DNA of 40,073 nt from Campylobacteraceae bacterium (lineage in GTDB: Bacteria > Campylobacterota > Campylobacteria > Campylobacterales > JALSKU01): positions 1 to 40,073 of the forward strand of contig JALWUQ010000073.1 in the NCBI GenBank assembly GCA_026993075.1. Direction: 5' to 3'. The position numbers were made by a program, and so were the translations under genes. Below, in pieces: positions 8,208 to 16,290 of this stretch (the stretch's first letter is position 1; every line of letters begins with the position of its first letter). The notes below the pieces were generated by a model. The model ran no database searches and was not told the DNA's origin. It saw nothing but the letters and a program-made list of their open reading frames with translations.

Positions 8208-11009
8208 TTATATCTCCTTCTTCAAATATTTCCCAGTATAACTTTTTGTTTTTTTATAATTACTAATCAATTCTTCAACATTCCCTGTTGCTATTATTTG
8301 TCCGCCTTTATCTCCACCTTCATATCCCAAATCAATAATATAATCACTATTTTTAATAATATCCATATTGTGTTCTATAACAATAACACTATTTCCAGTA
8401 CCCACTAAATGATGCAAGACTTTATTCAATCTGTCTATATCAGCAAAATGAAGTCCTGTTGTCGGCTCATCAAGTATATAAAGAGTATTTCCTGTACTGT
8501 TTTTACCTAATTCTTTGGAAAGTTTTATCCTTTGAGCCTCGCCACCACTAAGAGTAACAGCGTTTTGTCCCAATAAAATATATCCAAGACCTACATCTTG
8601 CAAAGTTTTTAATTTTTGATAAATCTTAGGTATTGATTTAAAAAATATAGTTGCCTCATCAACACTCATACTTAAAACATCACTGATATTTTTACCTTTA
8701 AACTTTATCTCCAAAGTTTGTGCATTATATCTTTTTCCTTTACATGAGTCACATTTTACCATAATATCAGGCAAAAAGTGCATTTCTATCTTAATCTCAC
8801 CCTCACCTTTACATTTCTCGCACCTTCCACCTTTTACATTAAATGAAAATCTACCTACTTTATAACCCCGTATCTTTGCTTCTTTGGTAGCTGAGAAAAG
8901 TATTCGTATCTCATCCATCACACCGGTATAAGTTGCCGGATTGCTTCTTGGGGTTCGTCCTATCGGACTTTGATCTAAATATATAACTTTATCCAACTGT
9001 TCAAGCCCTATACATTCAACACCAGCTATTTTTGTTACTTTTTTTGCTCTGTTTAAATACTCTTTGGCAATAGGCAGCAAAGTTTGTAATATAAGAGAGC
9101 TTTTTCCACTTCCGCTGACACCGGTGATTGAAACCAAATTTTTAAGAGGAATTTTAACTGATAGATTTTTGATATTGTTTACATTTACATTTTTCAACTC
9201 TATAAAACTCTTTTGAACTCTGTTTTGTCTATAATCTATCTTTTTAACTCCTGTTAGATATTTGGCTGTCAGGGTATCACTTTTTAAAAGTTCCTTATAT
9301 GTTCCGCTAAAAACTATCTCGCCACCGTACAAACCTGCTCCTGGCCCAATATCTACTATAAAATCAGCTGCTTTTATAGTCTCTTTATCATGTTCTACAA
9401 CTATAACGCTATTTCCTTTTTTTTGCAAGCTTTTTAGAGTTTTTATAAGCTTTATTGTATCTCTTTCATGAAGACCAATACTAGGCTCATCAAGCACATA
9501 CATAACACCGCTTAGGCCACTTCCTATCTGTGAAGCTATCCTTATCCTTTGAGCCTCACCGCCACTAATACTTCTTGCATCTCTGCCTAATGTTATATAT
9601 CCGAGTCCAACATCTTTTAAAAAAAACAATCTCTCTTTTATCTCTTTTAAAATAGGTTTACTTATCTCTTTTTGCAAAGAGGATAAATATTTAAATTTTT
9701 CTTCATCTATAAAAAAGCTGTAAGCATCTTCTATTGGCAAGTCTAAAATATCAGCTATATTGGAATTTGCTACCTTAACAGACAAGCTCTCTTTACTAAG
9801 TCTGTATCCTTGGCAAGAGTTACATACTTTTTCACTCATATATTCATTAATATCTTTTTCTCCTTTAAACATATTATAAGCAAGCTTTATAACTCCTTCC
9901 CATTTTCTTCTTAATTTATGTCTTTTCCAAATAAAAGAAGCTTCTTCGACTCCTCCATGTAAAATAGCTTTTTTTTGATGTTCGTCTAACTCTTCAAATG
10001 GTTTTTCAATATCTATACCTGCTGATTCACAATATGCTTTTAAAAATCTAAAATAATACCCTTTATTAAAACCATACAATATTTTAATTGCTCCATTTTC
10101 AATACTCAAATGCTTATCAATGATTTTATTTAAATCGATTGAGTATCTAATGCCCAGTCCGTCACAAAACTTACAGGCACCTTTTGGCGAATTAAAAGAA
10201 AAAGATAAAGGCTCAAGCGGCTCATAACTTATCTTGCAATCAAAACAGGCATTATGCTCACTATAATGGATATATTTCTCATCAAGAGACAAATCTTTTG
10301 CATTGAGTATTTCAATCTCAACCTCACCATAACTCTCTTTTAAAGCTTTTTCGACATCTTCGGCTATTCTACTTGCATTATCATTTTTTATTATAACTCT
10401 ATCAATCACAACTTTAATAGTATGTTTTTTTGTTTTTCCAAGTTCTATCTCTTCATCAAGTCTAACCATTACACCGTCAATTACCGCTCTTATATAGCCG
10501 CTATGCCTTAAAGATTCTATCAAGTCAGAAAAAGTACCTTTTTTTTCTTTAACTAATGGGGCGAGTATGATAACTTTTGCATTTAAAGGAAGTTTTAAAA
10601 CTTGCTCTATAATATCGCTTGCAGACATTTTGGATATTTTTTTCCCACATTTATAGCAGTATTGTTCACCAATTCTTGCAAAAAGCAATCTTAAATAATC
10701 ATATATTTCAGTTATCGTTCCTACTGTTGATCTTGGATTTTTACTTGTTGTTTTCTGATCGATTGCGATAGCAGGAGTCAGCCCCTCAATTCTTTCGATA
10801 TCCGGTTTACCAATCCTGTCTAAAAACTGCCTTGCATACGAAGAAAGTGATTCTATATATCTTCTTTGACCTTCTGCATAAAGAGTATCAAATGCCAAAG
10901 TACTTTTTCCACTTCCGCTTATCCCTGTTATGACGACTAAAGAATTTTTTGGTATTTCTAAATAATCTATTTTTAAATTATTTTCTTTTGCTTTATAAAT
11001 TTTTATCAT
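8208..11009 (-). CDS. uvrA: Excinuclease ABC subunit A
   Basis: Damage-recognition ATPase of nucleotide excision repair, 933 aa, normal length. The first ATPase half has Walker A GISGSGKSTLAFDTLYAEGQ, signature SISGGEAQRIRIASQ and Walker B VLDEPSIGLH. The second half has Walker A GVSGSGKSSL, signature LSGGEAQRIKLSKELGK and Walker B ILDEPTTGLH. The zinc modules are visible: CYKCGKKI, CFDC...CKFCDGLG and CEKCKGEGEI...CDSCKGKRY. Its ATG overlaps the TAA of the upstream TSUP gene (TAATG), which implies coupling. uvrB and uvrC are not in the window. Confidence 0.98.
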   Translation of the reverse strand: MIKIYKAKENNLKIDYLEIPKNSLVVITGISGSGKSTLAFDTLYAEGQRRYIESLSSYARQFLDRIGKPDIERIEGLTPAIAIDQKTTSKNPRSTVGTITEIYDYLRLLFARIGEQYCYKCGKKISKMSASDIIEQVLKLPLNAKVIILAPLVKEKKGTFSDLIESLRHSGYIRAVIDGVMVRLDEEIELGKTKKHTIKVVIDRVIIKNDNASRIAEDVEKALKESYGEVEIEILNAKDLSLDEKYIHYSEHNACFDCKISYEPLEPLSFSFNSPKGACKFCDGLGIRYSIDLNKIIDKHLSIENGAIKILYGFNKGYYFRFLKAYCESAGIDIEKPFEELDEHQKKAILHGGVEEASFIWKRHKLRRKWEGVIKLAYNMFKGEKDINEYMSEKVCNSCQGYRLSKESLSVKVANSNIADILDLPIEDAYSFFIDEEKFKYLSSLQKEISKPILKEIKERLFFLKDVGLGYITLGRDARSISGGEAQRIRIASQIGSGLSGVMYVLDEPSIGLHERDTIKLIKTLKSLQKKGNSVIVVEHDKETIKAADFIVDIGPGAGLYGGEIVFSGTYKELLKSDTLTAKYLTGVKKIDYRQNRVQKSFIELKNVNVNNIKNLSVKIPLKNLVSITGVSGSGKSSLILQTLLPIAKEYLNRAKKVTKIAGVECIGLEQLDKVIYLDQSPIGRTPRSNPATYTGVMDEIRILFSATKEAKIRGYKVGRFSFNVKGGRCEKCKGEGEIKIEMHFLPDIMVKCDSCKGKRYNAQTLEIKFKGKNISDVLSMSVDEATIFFKSIPKIYQKLKTLQDVGLGYILLGQNAVTLSGGEAQRIKLSKELGKNSTGNTLYILDEPTTGLHFADIDRLNKVLHHLVGTGNSVIVIEHNMDIIKNSDYIIDLGYEGGDKGGQIIATGNVEELISNYKKTKSYTGKYLKKEI

Positions 11010-11752
11010 TATATATGCGCTTTAAAAAGTTTATCTAAGATAAGAAGTAACACTATAGAGTAAAAAAATAATAATAATTTTTTATGTCGTTTGTGTTCAG
11101 TTTTGTGAGAAAGCATTATACCAAGATAAACACCAAATAAAGAAAACAATCCGATAGTCAAACCTTTTGAATAATCAATCAACCCATAATATGATAAACT
11201 TATAAACCCTGAAACTGAAGAAAATATAACAAAAAACAAAGCAGAAGATAATGCCTTTTTAAGAGGAAAATGTAAAAAACCAACCAATATAGGAGTTATA
11301 AGAAGTGCCCCTCCAATTCCAACACTAATAGATACAGTCCCTACAATATATCCAATGCACAGTAGCAGTATATTATTATTTATTTCCGGTTTATTTGAGA
11401 GAAGTGGTGCTTTAAAAAAACGATAAATTGCCAAAACAACAAAAGATAAAAATGCAATAGTCAAAATATTTGAAGACAAATGTTTAACTATAAAACCACT
11501 ATTCATCGCTCCAAAAAATCCTCCTATTCCAACAGAGATAGAATTTTTAAGATGCAAAGTTCCCTTTTTAAAATTTAAGTATGAACCGTAAAGTGAGCTA
11601 AAAACCATTTGTGTAACAGATATGCCGATAGCATATTTTATATCATAACCTAAAAACAATAAGGCAGGCACAAGTACAGTTCCTCCTCCTATAGCAAAAA
11701 ATCCGGATATAAATCCTACCAAAACCCCTAAACCTGCCAATAATGCCAACAT
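11009..11752 (-). CDS. TSUP-family (TauE/SafE) membrane transporter
   Basis: A 247-aa, strongly hydrophobic protein with about eight predicted membrane segments. It shows the duplicated TSUP pattern with glycine-rich repeats: GFISGFFAIGGGTVLVPALLFLGY near the N-terminus and GTVSISVGIGGALLITPILVGF in the second half. TSUP proteins are proposed to move sulfite, sulfonates or other small organic anions; the substrate cannot be read from sequence. It is the first gene of a run with uvrA, HDOD and polA, sharing a TAATG overlap with uvrA. The function therefore looks unrelated to its neighbours, and the coupling may only reflect shared expression. Confidence 0.85.
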   Translation of the reverse strand: MLALLAGLGVLVGFISGFFAIGGGTVLVPALLFLGYDIKYAIGISVTQMVFSSLYGSYLNFKKGTLHLKNSISVGIGGFFGAMNSGFIVKHLSSNILTIAFLSFVVLAIYRFFKAPLLSNKPEINNNILLLCIGYIVGTVSISVGIGGALLITPILVGFLHFPLKKALSSALFFVIFSSVSGFISLSYYGLIDYSKGLTIGLFSLFGVYLGIMLSHKTEHKRHKKLLLFFYSIVLLLILDKLFKAHI

Positions 11753-11778
11753 GTTTCTCCAATCCTTAAAGTAAAAGT

Positions 11779-11784
11779 ATTATA
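11779..11784 (-). promoter_or_regulatory. Candidate -10 for the TSUP-uvrA-HDOD-polA operon
   Basis: The sequence AGTATTATAATACT is itself palindromic and gives TATAAT on both strands, 27-30 bp upstream of the TSUP ATG. It is in a position to drive the minus operon. The plus-strand flagellar trio more likely uses the TATACTATGCT region near 11825-11835. Confidence 0.4.
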
Positions 11785-11859
11785 ATACTATCTTTTCTTT
11801 AAACAATTATTTAAAATTGATAGTGTATACTATGCTAACAGTATTTTAAAAGGAATAAT

Positions 11860-12291
11860 TTGATATTTGATTACATAAAAAATTCAAGCGAAGATTTTTT
11901 TACTGCCATATTGGGCTTAAAAGTTCAAGAATGCAAAACAAGCAAATATAACAACTTGTACTGTTCTGAAATAAGCATATACAAAAACGAAAAAAAGTTA
12001 GATATAATATTTTTTTTCAATAAAGATACTATATGTCTTATATCTGATATTCTTCTTTTTGACAGCAATCCAGACGAAGAAAGTAGATTTGATTTATTGA
12101 AAGAAGTTGCAAACTTGATAGTTGGAAAAGCAAAATCACTTATTGAAGAAACAGATGAAGATTCGATATATAAAATATCAACCCCAAAATATAACGGAAA
12201 GGTTCGCAATATACGAGAATATAATTTATCACAAAAAATATCACAAAAGATTCAAAATAGATGTTTTATTATTGGTATCAAGGAAGTATAA
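11860..12291 (+). CDS. CheX-like (CheC/CheX/FliY family) protein
   Basis: A 143-aa cytosolic protein starting with TTG after AAAAGGAATAA. Its centre carries KEVANLIVGKAKSL, with E82-x2-N85-x3-G89. This matches the E-x2-N helix motif that CheC/CheX/FliY phosphatases use to dephosphorylate CheY-P. Only one copy is present, as in CheX. It is followed immediately by fliN (stop directly abutting TTG) and then fliO, so it probably acts at the flagellar switch. The pair resembles a FliY split into phosphatase-like and SpoA parts. The family call rests on one motif plus context, so it is moderate. Confidence 0.6.
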   Translation: MIFDYIKNSSEDFFTAILGLKVQECKTSKYNNLYCSEISIYKNEKKLDIIFFFNKDTICLISDILLFDSNPDEESRFDLLKEVANLIVGKAKSLIEETDEDSIYKISTPKYNGKVRNIREYNLSQKISQKIQNRCFIIGIKEV

Positions 12292-12594
12292 TTGAAAAAC
12301 ACAGCAAATAAAATAGATGATAAAGAGGAGTATGAAAAGTTAGATGATATTTCAGTATATTTTACCGCTGAGTTAGGATCTATCTCTTTACATATAAATG
12401 AGATCTTAAAATTAGTCAATGGTTCAGTAATAGACTTACAAAAGCCTGCGGGAGAAAGTGTTGAGCTATATGTAAACGGCAAGATTATAGGCAAAGGGGA
12501 AGTCATGGTTTACGAGAAAAATTTAGCTGTAAGGATAAATGAAATTCTTGATTCAAAATCAGTTATACAATATTTTAGCAAGGAATTGTCATGA
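12292..12594 (+). CDS. fliN: Flagellar motor switch protein FliN
   Basis: C-ring component of 100 aa made almost entirely of a SpoA (surface presentation of antigens) domain. The diagnostic stretch is LGSISLHINEILKLVNGSVIDLQKPAGESVELYVNGKIIGKGEVMVYEKNLAVRINEIL. The start is TTG directly after the preceding stop, with AAGGAAG as Shine-Dalgarno, so translation is likely coupled. The 3' end overlaps the fliO ATG by 4 bp (ATGA). FliM and FliY are not in the window. Confidence 0.93.
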   Translation: MKNTANKIDDKEEYEKLDDISVYFTAELGSISLHINEILKLVNGSVIDLQKPAGESVELYVNGKIIGKGEVMVYEKNLAVRINEILDSKSVIQYFSKELS

Positions 12595-13427
12595 AATTAA
12601 AGTATTTATTATTTATTATACTGATACAAATCAATATCTTCGCCACTACACTTTTAACTTACAACACATACAACAGAACAAACAGAGTAGATATCATGCT
12701 CTCTTTTGATACGCCATATAGCGGTAAAGTGTTTTTGCAAAAAAAGAAAGATACTTTTATAATTACATTAAACAATGTCTCATTTAACAGGATAATTACA
12801 AAAAACATAAATTCTAAAATAGTTAATAAAATAAAAATAATCCCAAATAAAAAAAATATAAATATTTTTCTAAAAAGCAAGGAAAATATCGCAATAGTTG
12901 CTTCAAAAACAACTGATGGCTTTGGTCTTAGAATAAGAGCAAAAATCCTAACCACAAAGGCTAACAATGTGAAAACATCTGTTTTAGATAGTAAAAAATT
13001 TAATACAGATTTAAAGATGGATACAAAAAATTATGGCGAAAATAGATATTATATAGTATTGGCAATTCTTGCTTTACTGGTTCTTATCTTACTGTTTATA
13101 AAGAAAAAAGCATCAAAACAAACAACAAGAAATTGGCTTTTTAAAGGAAAATCAAAAAATATCAATATAAATATTTTGTACTCTAAAGCAATAGACAGTA
13201 AAAACAGTGTAGTTGTGCTGGAATATCTTGATCGAAGATATCTTATTTTAACAGGTTCATCAAATCAGCTTTTAGATAAATTTACTACGGATGATACTAT
13301 CAAGGAAGAGGAAGATTTTGAGCAAATATTTGCTAAAAACAGAGAAAAATTAGATGAGTTTTTAAAAGTAGGAGACGACAAGCTATCAAGCTATAGAGAC
13401 AAAGTAAGCTTAGACTTAACAAAATAA
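12591..13427 (+). CDS. fliO: FliO-like flagellar export protein with a large periplasmic domain
   Basis: 278 aa. An N-terminal Sec signal (MKLKYLLFIILIQINIFAT) leads to a periplasmic region of about 130 residues with a beta-rich AMIN-like look (RTNRVDIMLSFDTPYSGKVF). A transmembrane helix follows at about 153-170 (YYIVLAILALLVLILLFI). The cytoplasmic part near 190-230 resembles the FliO core (ILYSKAIDSKNSVVVLEYLDRRYLILTGSSNQLL). FliO assists assembly of the FliP/Q/R export gate. Enteric FliO lacks the big periplasmic domain; a similar arrangement is known in Helicobacter, from memory. It overlaps fliN by 4 bp and converges on dusB with an 11-bp gap. The FliO assignment rests on architecture and on its place after fliN. 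Confidence 0.72.
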   Translation: MKLKYLLFIILIQINIFATTLLTYNTYNRTNRVDIMLSFDTPYSGKVFLQKKKDTFIITLNNVSFNRIITKNINSKIVNKIKIIPNKKNINIFLKSKENIAIVASKTTDGFGLRIRAKILTTKANNVKTSVLDSKKFNTDLKMDTKNYGENRYYIVLAILALLVLILLFIKKKASKQTTRNWLFKGKSKNININILYSKAIDSKNSVVVLEYLDRRYLILTGSSNQLLDKFTTDDTIKEEEDFEQIFAKNREKLDEFLKVGDDKLSSYRDKVSLDLTK

Positions 13428-13438
13428 TGCCTAAAATG

Positions 13439-14374
13439 CTAAGAGGTAAAAAAACTTTTTATATATTGCTTAAGAACAAAGGGGTCTTCTACCCTATTTA
13501 CTTTATCTCTAAAAGCAGTGGCATCAGCAAAATTTTTTGAATATGTATGCAAATGTTTTCTAAATATACCTGTTGCTTTTTCACCATAAAAGTCTAACAT
13601 TCTCTCAAAATGCTCCAATACAATCTCTTGAATTTTTTCTTTCTTTAGAATTTGTATATCATTTTTAATTTGATAAAATATCCAAGGATTACCGATAGCA
13701 CCTCTTCCAATCATGACACCATCAGCTTTTGTGATATTTTTAATATTTTTATATGATTTTAGGTCAACAACATTTCCATTGGCAACCAATGGTATATTCA
13801 AGACTTCTTTTGCCTCTTTGATTTCATTATAATCTATCTTGTTGCTTTTATATCCATCACTTCTTGTTCTTGCATGAAGTATCAAAAAGTCTGCACCACT
13901 ATTTTCACAAGCTATGGCTATCTCTTTTGCAATCTTACTATCAAAACCAAGTCTTGCTTTAACAGAAGTATATCTTTTATTAGAATTTTTCTTAATAGTT
14001 TCAATAATTTTTGACATTTTGGATAAATCCTTTAAAAGAGCACTGCCTGATCCTTGTCTAACTACCTTAGGTACAGGACATCCACAATTTAAATCGATTC
14101 CATCGATGCCTGGCATATCATTAAGTATCAAAACCGCCTCTTTAATAATTTTCTCATTATTTCCGGCAATTTGAACAATATATGGTACTTCGCCTGATGA
14201 TTTTTCTAACATTTTTAATGTTTTGACAGAGTTATAAACCAATGCATTAGAGCTTATCATCTCACTCACAGTTACATCAGCTCCAAATTTTTTTACAACT
14301 TCTCTAAAGGGAAGATCCGTATATCCTGCCAAGGGGGCTAAAAAAAGAAGGTCTTCCTTATCAAAATCAATCAT
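13439..14374 (-). CDS. dusB: tRNA-dihydrouridine synthase (DusB-like)
   Basis: FMN-dependent reductase that converts uridine to dihydrouridine in tRNA. The 311-aa protein begins with the family motif FLAPLAGYTDLPFR. The catalytic cysteine lies in GIDLNCGCPVPKVVRQGSGSALL. The FMN and phosphate-binding barrel segments include VKARLGF, LILHARTRSDGY, VANGNV and DGVMIGRGAIGNPWIF. Length and motifs fit the DusB branch. The ATG overlaps the end of the upstream membrane-protein gene by 4 bp, so the two are probably translated together. It converges on fliO. Confidence 0.93.
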   Translation of the reverse strand: MIDFDKEDLLFLAPLAGYTDLPFREVVKKFGADVTVSEMISSNALVYNSVKTLKMLEKSSGEVPYIVQIAGNNEKIIKEAVLILNDMPGIDGIDLNCGCPVPKVVRQGSGSALLKDLSKMSKIIETIKKNSNKRYTSVKARLGFDSKIAKEIAIACENSGADFLILHARTRSDGYKSNKIDYNEIKEAKEVLNIPLVANGNVVDLKSYKNIKNITKADGVMIGRGAIGNPWIFYQIKNDIQILKKEKIQEIVLEHFERMLDFYGEKATGIFRKHLHTYSKNFADATAFRDKVNRVEDPFVLKQYIKSFFTS

Positions 14375-15381
14375 GTATCAAAAAATAAATTTATATCAAA
14401 ATTCTTACCTTCATCTCTTAAAAATAAGAAATATCTAAATTTTTCACACTCATTTTTACCGATATTTTCTAAAATATCCCTCACTCTATCGACCATTTGA
14501 TATTCAAAAAGTATATACAGATATGCTTGTGTTGCCAAATCATTCTCATTTGATAACTTTTCAAATAAAGAAATAGTGGCTTCAGGATTCAATACTTTTT
14601 TAATTCTTTTAGCAACCGATAAAAACTCTTTTTTTGAATATTTAAACTCTTGTAAAATATCAAATACCTCATCACCGCTCATTTTAAGCATATCCTCAGG
14701 ATTTTCCATGCGACTAATTAAAATCTCAAAAATATTTTTATCAATATTATATCCTTGTTGTTTTATATCTGCAAAGTTTGCATAAGTCGCATATACTTCA
14801 AAAGCTTTTTGACATATCTCATTTCCTTTATCTGTACAGCTTTTTAGAACCTCTTCAGAATAACTTTTATCGCTTGAGAGTTTATTTAATATATTTTTCT
14901 TAAAAAAATAATTATCTTTTGGAAGTTTATATTTTTTTAAATTTATATTACCTCCGTTTTCAATAGTTTTTAGATCCAAAATAACACTTTTTATCTCTTC
15001 ATTTTCTATATCATTAGGATCTTTTGAAGCATCAAATTTAAAATGTTTCAACATTTTAACAGGCAATTTATACCAACTGGTTTTAAAATCTCCACTTCCA
15101 TCCAAACCTAAAATTCTTGCTTTTGAATACTGAAGATAATTTTTATAATCTTTTTGAAGGTTTCTATATGAAAAATATCCTTTTACATTATAAAAAGCCA
15201 TATGAAGTATTGATGCAACCACTATCACTAAAGCAGGCAAAATTACCCATACGGCAACATATAAAGATATATTAATTCCAAAAAATGACAGTGTAAATAT
15301 ACTGCCATTAAAACTGTAAACATACGCACCAACTGCTGCAATAAAAATAATTGAAAAAATAATATATTTTTTTAAGCCCAT
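14371..15381 (-). CDS. Membrane-anchored protein of unknown function
   Basis: A 336-aa protein that I do not recognise beyond its layout. Two hydrophobic segments lie at the N-terminus (YIIFSIIFIAAVGAYVY and LYVAVWVILPALVIVVASIL), followed by a long, mainly helical, charged cytoplasmic part. The track starts it at a TTG (15387), but that codon sits against the AAAGGG Shine-Dalgarno. The ATG at 15379-15381 has 6-nt spacing and is preferred. It lies between dksA (11 bp upstream) and dusB (4-bp overlap). Similar two-helix proteins are widespread in Campylobacterota with no defined role, as far as I recall. Confidence 0.75.
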   Translation of the reverse strand: MGLKKYIIFSIIFIAAVGAYVYSFNGSIFTLSFFGINISLYVAVWVILPALVIVVASILHMAFYNVKGYFSYRNLQKDYKNYLQYSKARILGLDGSGDFKTSWYKLPVKMLKHFKFDASKDPNDIENEEIKSVILDLKTIENGGNINLKKYKLPKDNYFFKKNILNKLSSDKSYSEEVLKSCTDKGNEICQKAFEVYATYANFADIKQQGYNIDKNIFEILISRMENPEDMLKMSGDEVFDILQEFKYSKKEFLSVAKRIKKVLNPEATISLFEKLSNENDLATQAYLYILFEYQMVDRVRDILENIGKNECEKFRYFLFLRDEGKNFDINLFFDT

Positions 15382-15392
15382 TACCAACCCTT

Positions 15393-15746
15393 TTATTTAT
15401 TTTGTTTTTCTACTATCTCTCTGCATACTATACAATATTTTGCATGAGGTTTAACTTTCAACCTTTGGAAAGAGATATTCTCTTCACACATTTCACATAT
15501 TCCATAATTACCATTTTTTATTTTATTTTTAGCATAATCAATTGCTTTTAATTCCGCTGCTTGTTGCTTGTTTATAGCATGTTTTGTTAGTCTATCAGAA
15601 TTTACAGAAGCGTGATCTGCATCATCAGAAAGATGAGTTTTCTGCAACTCTTGCATATCTTTTAGCGTATTGTTTATATTTTTTTGAATTTGCTCCTTTC
15701 TATTATCTAACAAATTTTCAAAAAACCTTAAATCTCTCTCTTTCAC
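15393..15746 (-). CDS. dksA: DksA-family RNA polymerase-binding regulator
   Basis: DksA/TraR-type zinc-finger protein that binds the RNA polymerase secondary channel and, with ppGpp, tunes stable-RNA and amino-acid promoters. I start it at the GTG at 15744-15746, which follows AAAGGAG by 5 nt. The track's 15767 start has no ribosome-binding site. This gives 117 aa. The coiled-coil tip motif DxxDxA is present (SDDADHAS). The C4 zinc finger is CEMCEENISFQRLKVKPHAKYCIVC (CX2C-X17-CX2C). It lies downstream of rlmH and accD, an order also remembered from Campylobacter jejuni. Confidence 0.93.
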   Translation of the reverse strand: MKERDLRFFENLLDNRKEQIQKNINNTLKDMQELQKTHLSDDADHASVNSDRLTKHAINKQQAAELKAIDYAKNKIKNGNYGICEMCEENISFQRLKVKPHAKYCIVCREIVEKQNK

Positions 15747-15772
15747 ATATTCTCCTTTTATACACAAATATC

Positions 15773-15805
15773 AAAATTAAAAATTAAAATATAATTTTTA
15801 ATTTT
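15773..15805. repeat. AT-only perfect inverted repeat between rlmH and dksA
   Basis: AAAATTAAAAATT and AATTTTTAATTTT are perfect 13-bp arms around a 7-nt spacer. Stem stability is low because every pair is A-T. It could be a weak terminator of the gltB-rlmH run or simply the AT-rich promoter of dksA. Confidence 0.4.
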
Positions 15806-15819
15806 AGTATTTGAAAGTA

Positions 15820-16290
15820 CTATTTATGGTATGGATGAGAGTTTACAATACTCAACGCCCTATATATCTGCTCATATAATACTACTTTAGCTATCTTATG
15901 AGATAATGTCATCTTGCTTAAAGAAATTACATTATCTGCATTATTTAAAAAATTTTCTTCAAAACCAAATGCTCCTGCTATAAAAAAATTTATATCATAA
16001 AACTTATTAAATATACTACTAAATTCTATACTGTTGAGCATTTTACCTCTTTCATGTAAAAATATATTGTAAGTTCCTAAATTGCTTTTCAAAATCTCAC
16101 TATAACTTTTCTTTGCCCCCGTTGCATCCTTTTTTTGTGATAATGCAATTTTTTTATTAAATAAACAAATGCCTTTTATATTGGCATATCTTCCAATCAT
16201 TTTTTTGTAACTCTCAACAATAACTGTATATTCATCTTTTTTTTCTTTTTCTATACTAAAAACTGTTATTTTATGCAATTTTTGTATCAT
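15820..16290 (-). CDS. rlmH: 23S rRNA pseudouridine-1915 N3-methyltransferase RlmH
   Basis: SPOUT methyltransferase that modifies pseudouridine 1915 of 23S rRNA. The C-terminal half has the family pattern FFIAGAFGFEENFLNNADNVISLSKMTLSHKIAKVVLYEQIYRALSIVNSHPYHK, ending in the diagnostic HPYHK. Start choice is uncertain: the track uses TTG 16299, ATG 16290 gives 156 aa, and TTG 16278 would align best with Helicobacter RlmH as I recall it. None has a strong Shine-Dalgarno. All overlap the 3' end of accD, so translation is likely coupled to accD termination. Confidence 0.9.
   Translation of the reverse strand: MIQKLHKITVFSIEKEKKDEYTVIVESYKKMIGRYANIKGICLFNKKIALSQKKDATGAKKSYSEILKSNLGTYNIFLHERGKMLNSIEFSSIFNKFYDINFFIAGAFGFEENFLNNADNVISLSKMTLSHKIAKVVLYEQIYRALSIVNSHPYHK

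Noticed and set aside
7385-11752. TSUP-uvrA-HDOD-polA considered as a novel defence island
   Set aside because: Every member is a common family with a housekeeping role, and no nuclease/sensor pairing or mobile context is present. Reported only as an unusual operon.
15773-15805. AT-only 13-bp inverted repeat considered as a strong terminator
   Set aside because: All pairs are A-T in an AT-rich gap, so it may arise by chance. Kept only as a low-confidence repeat.
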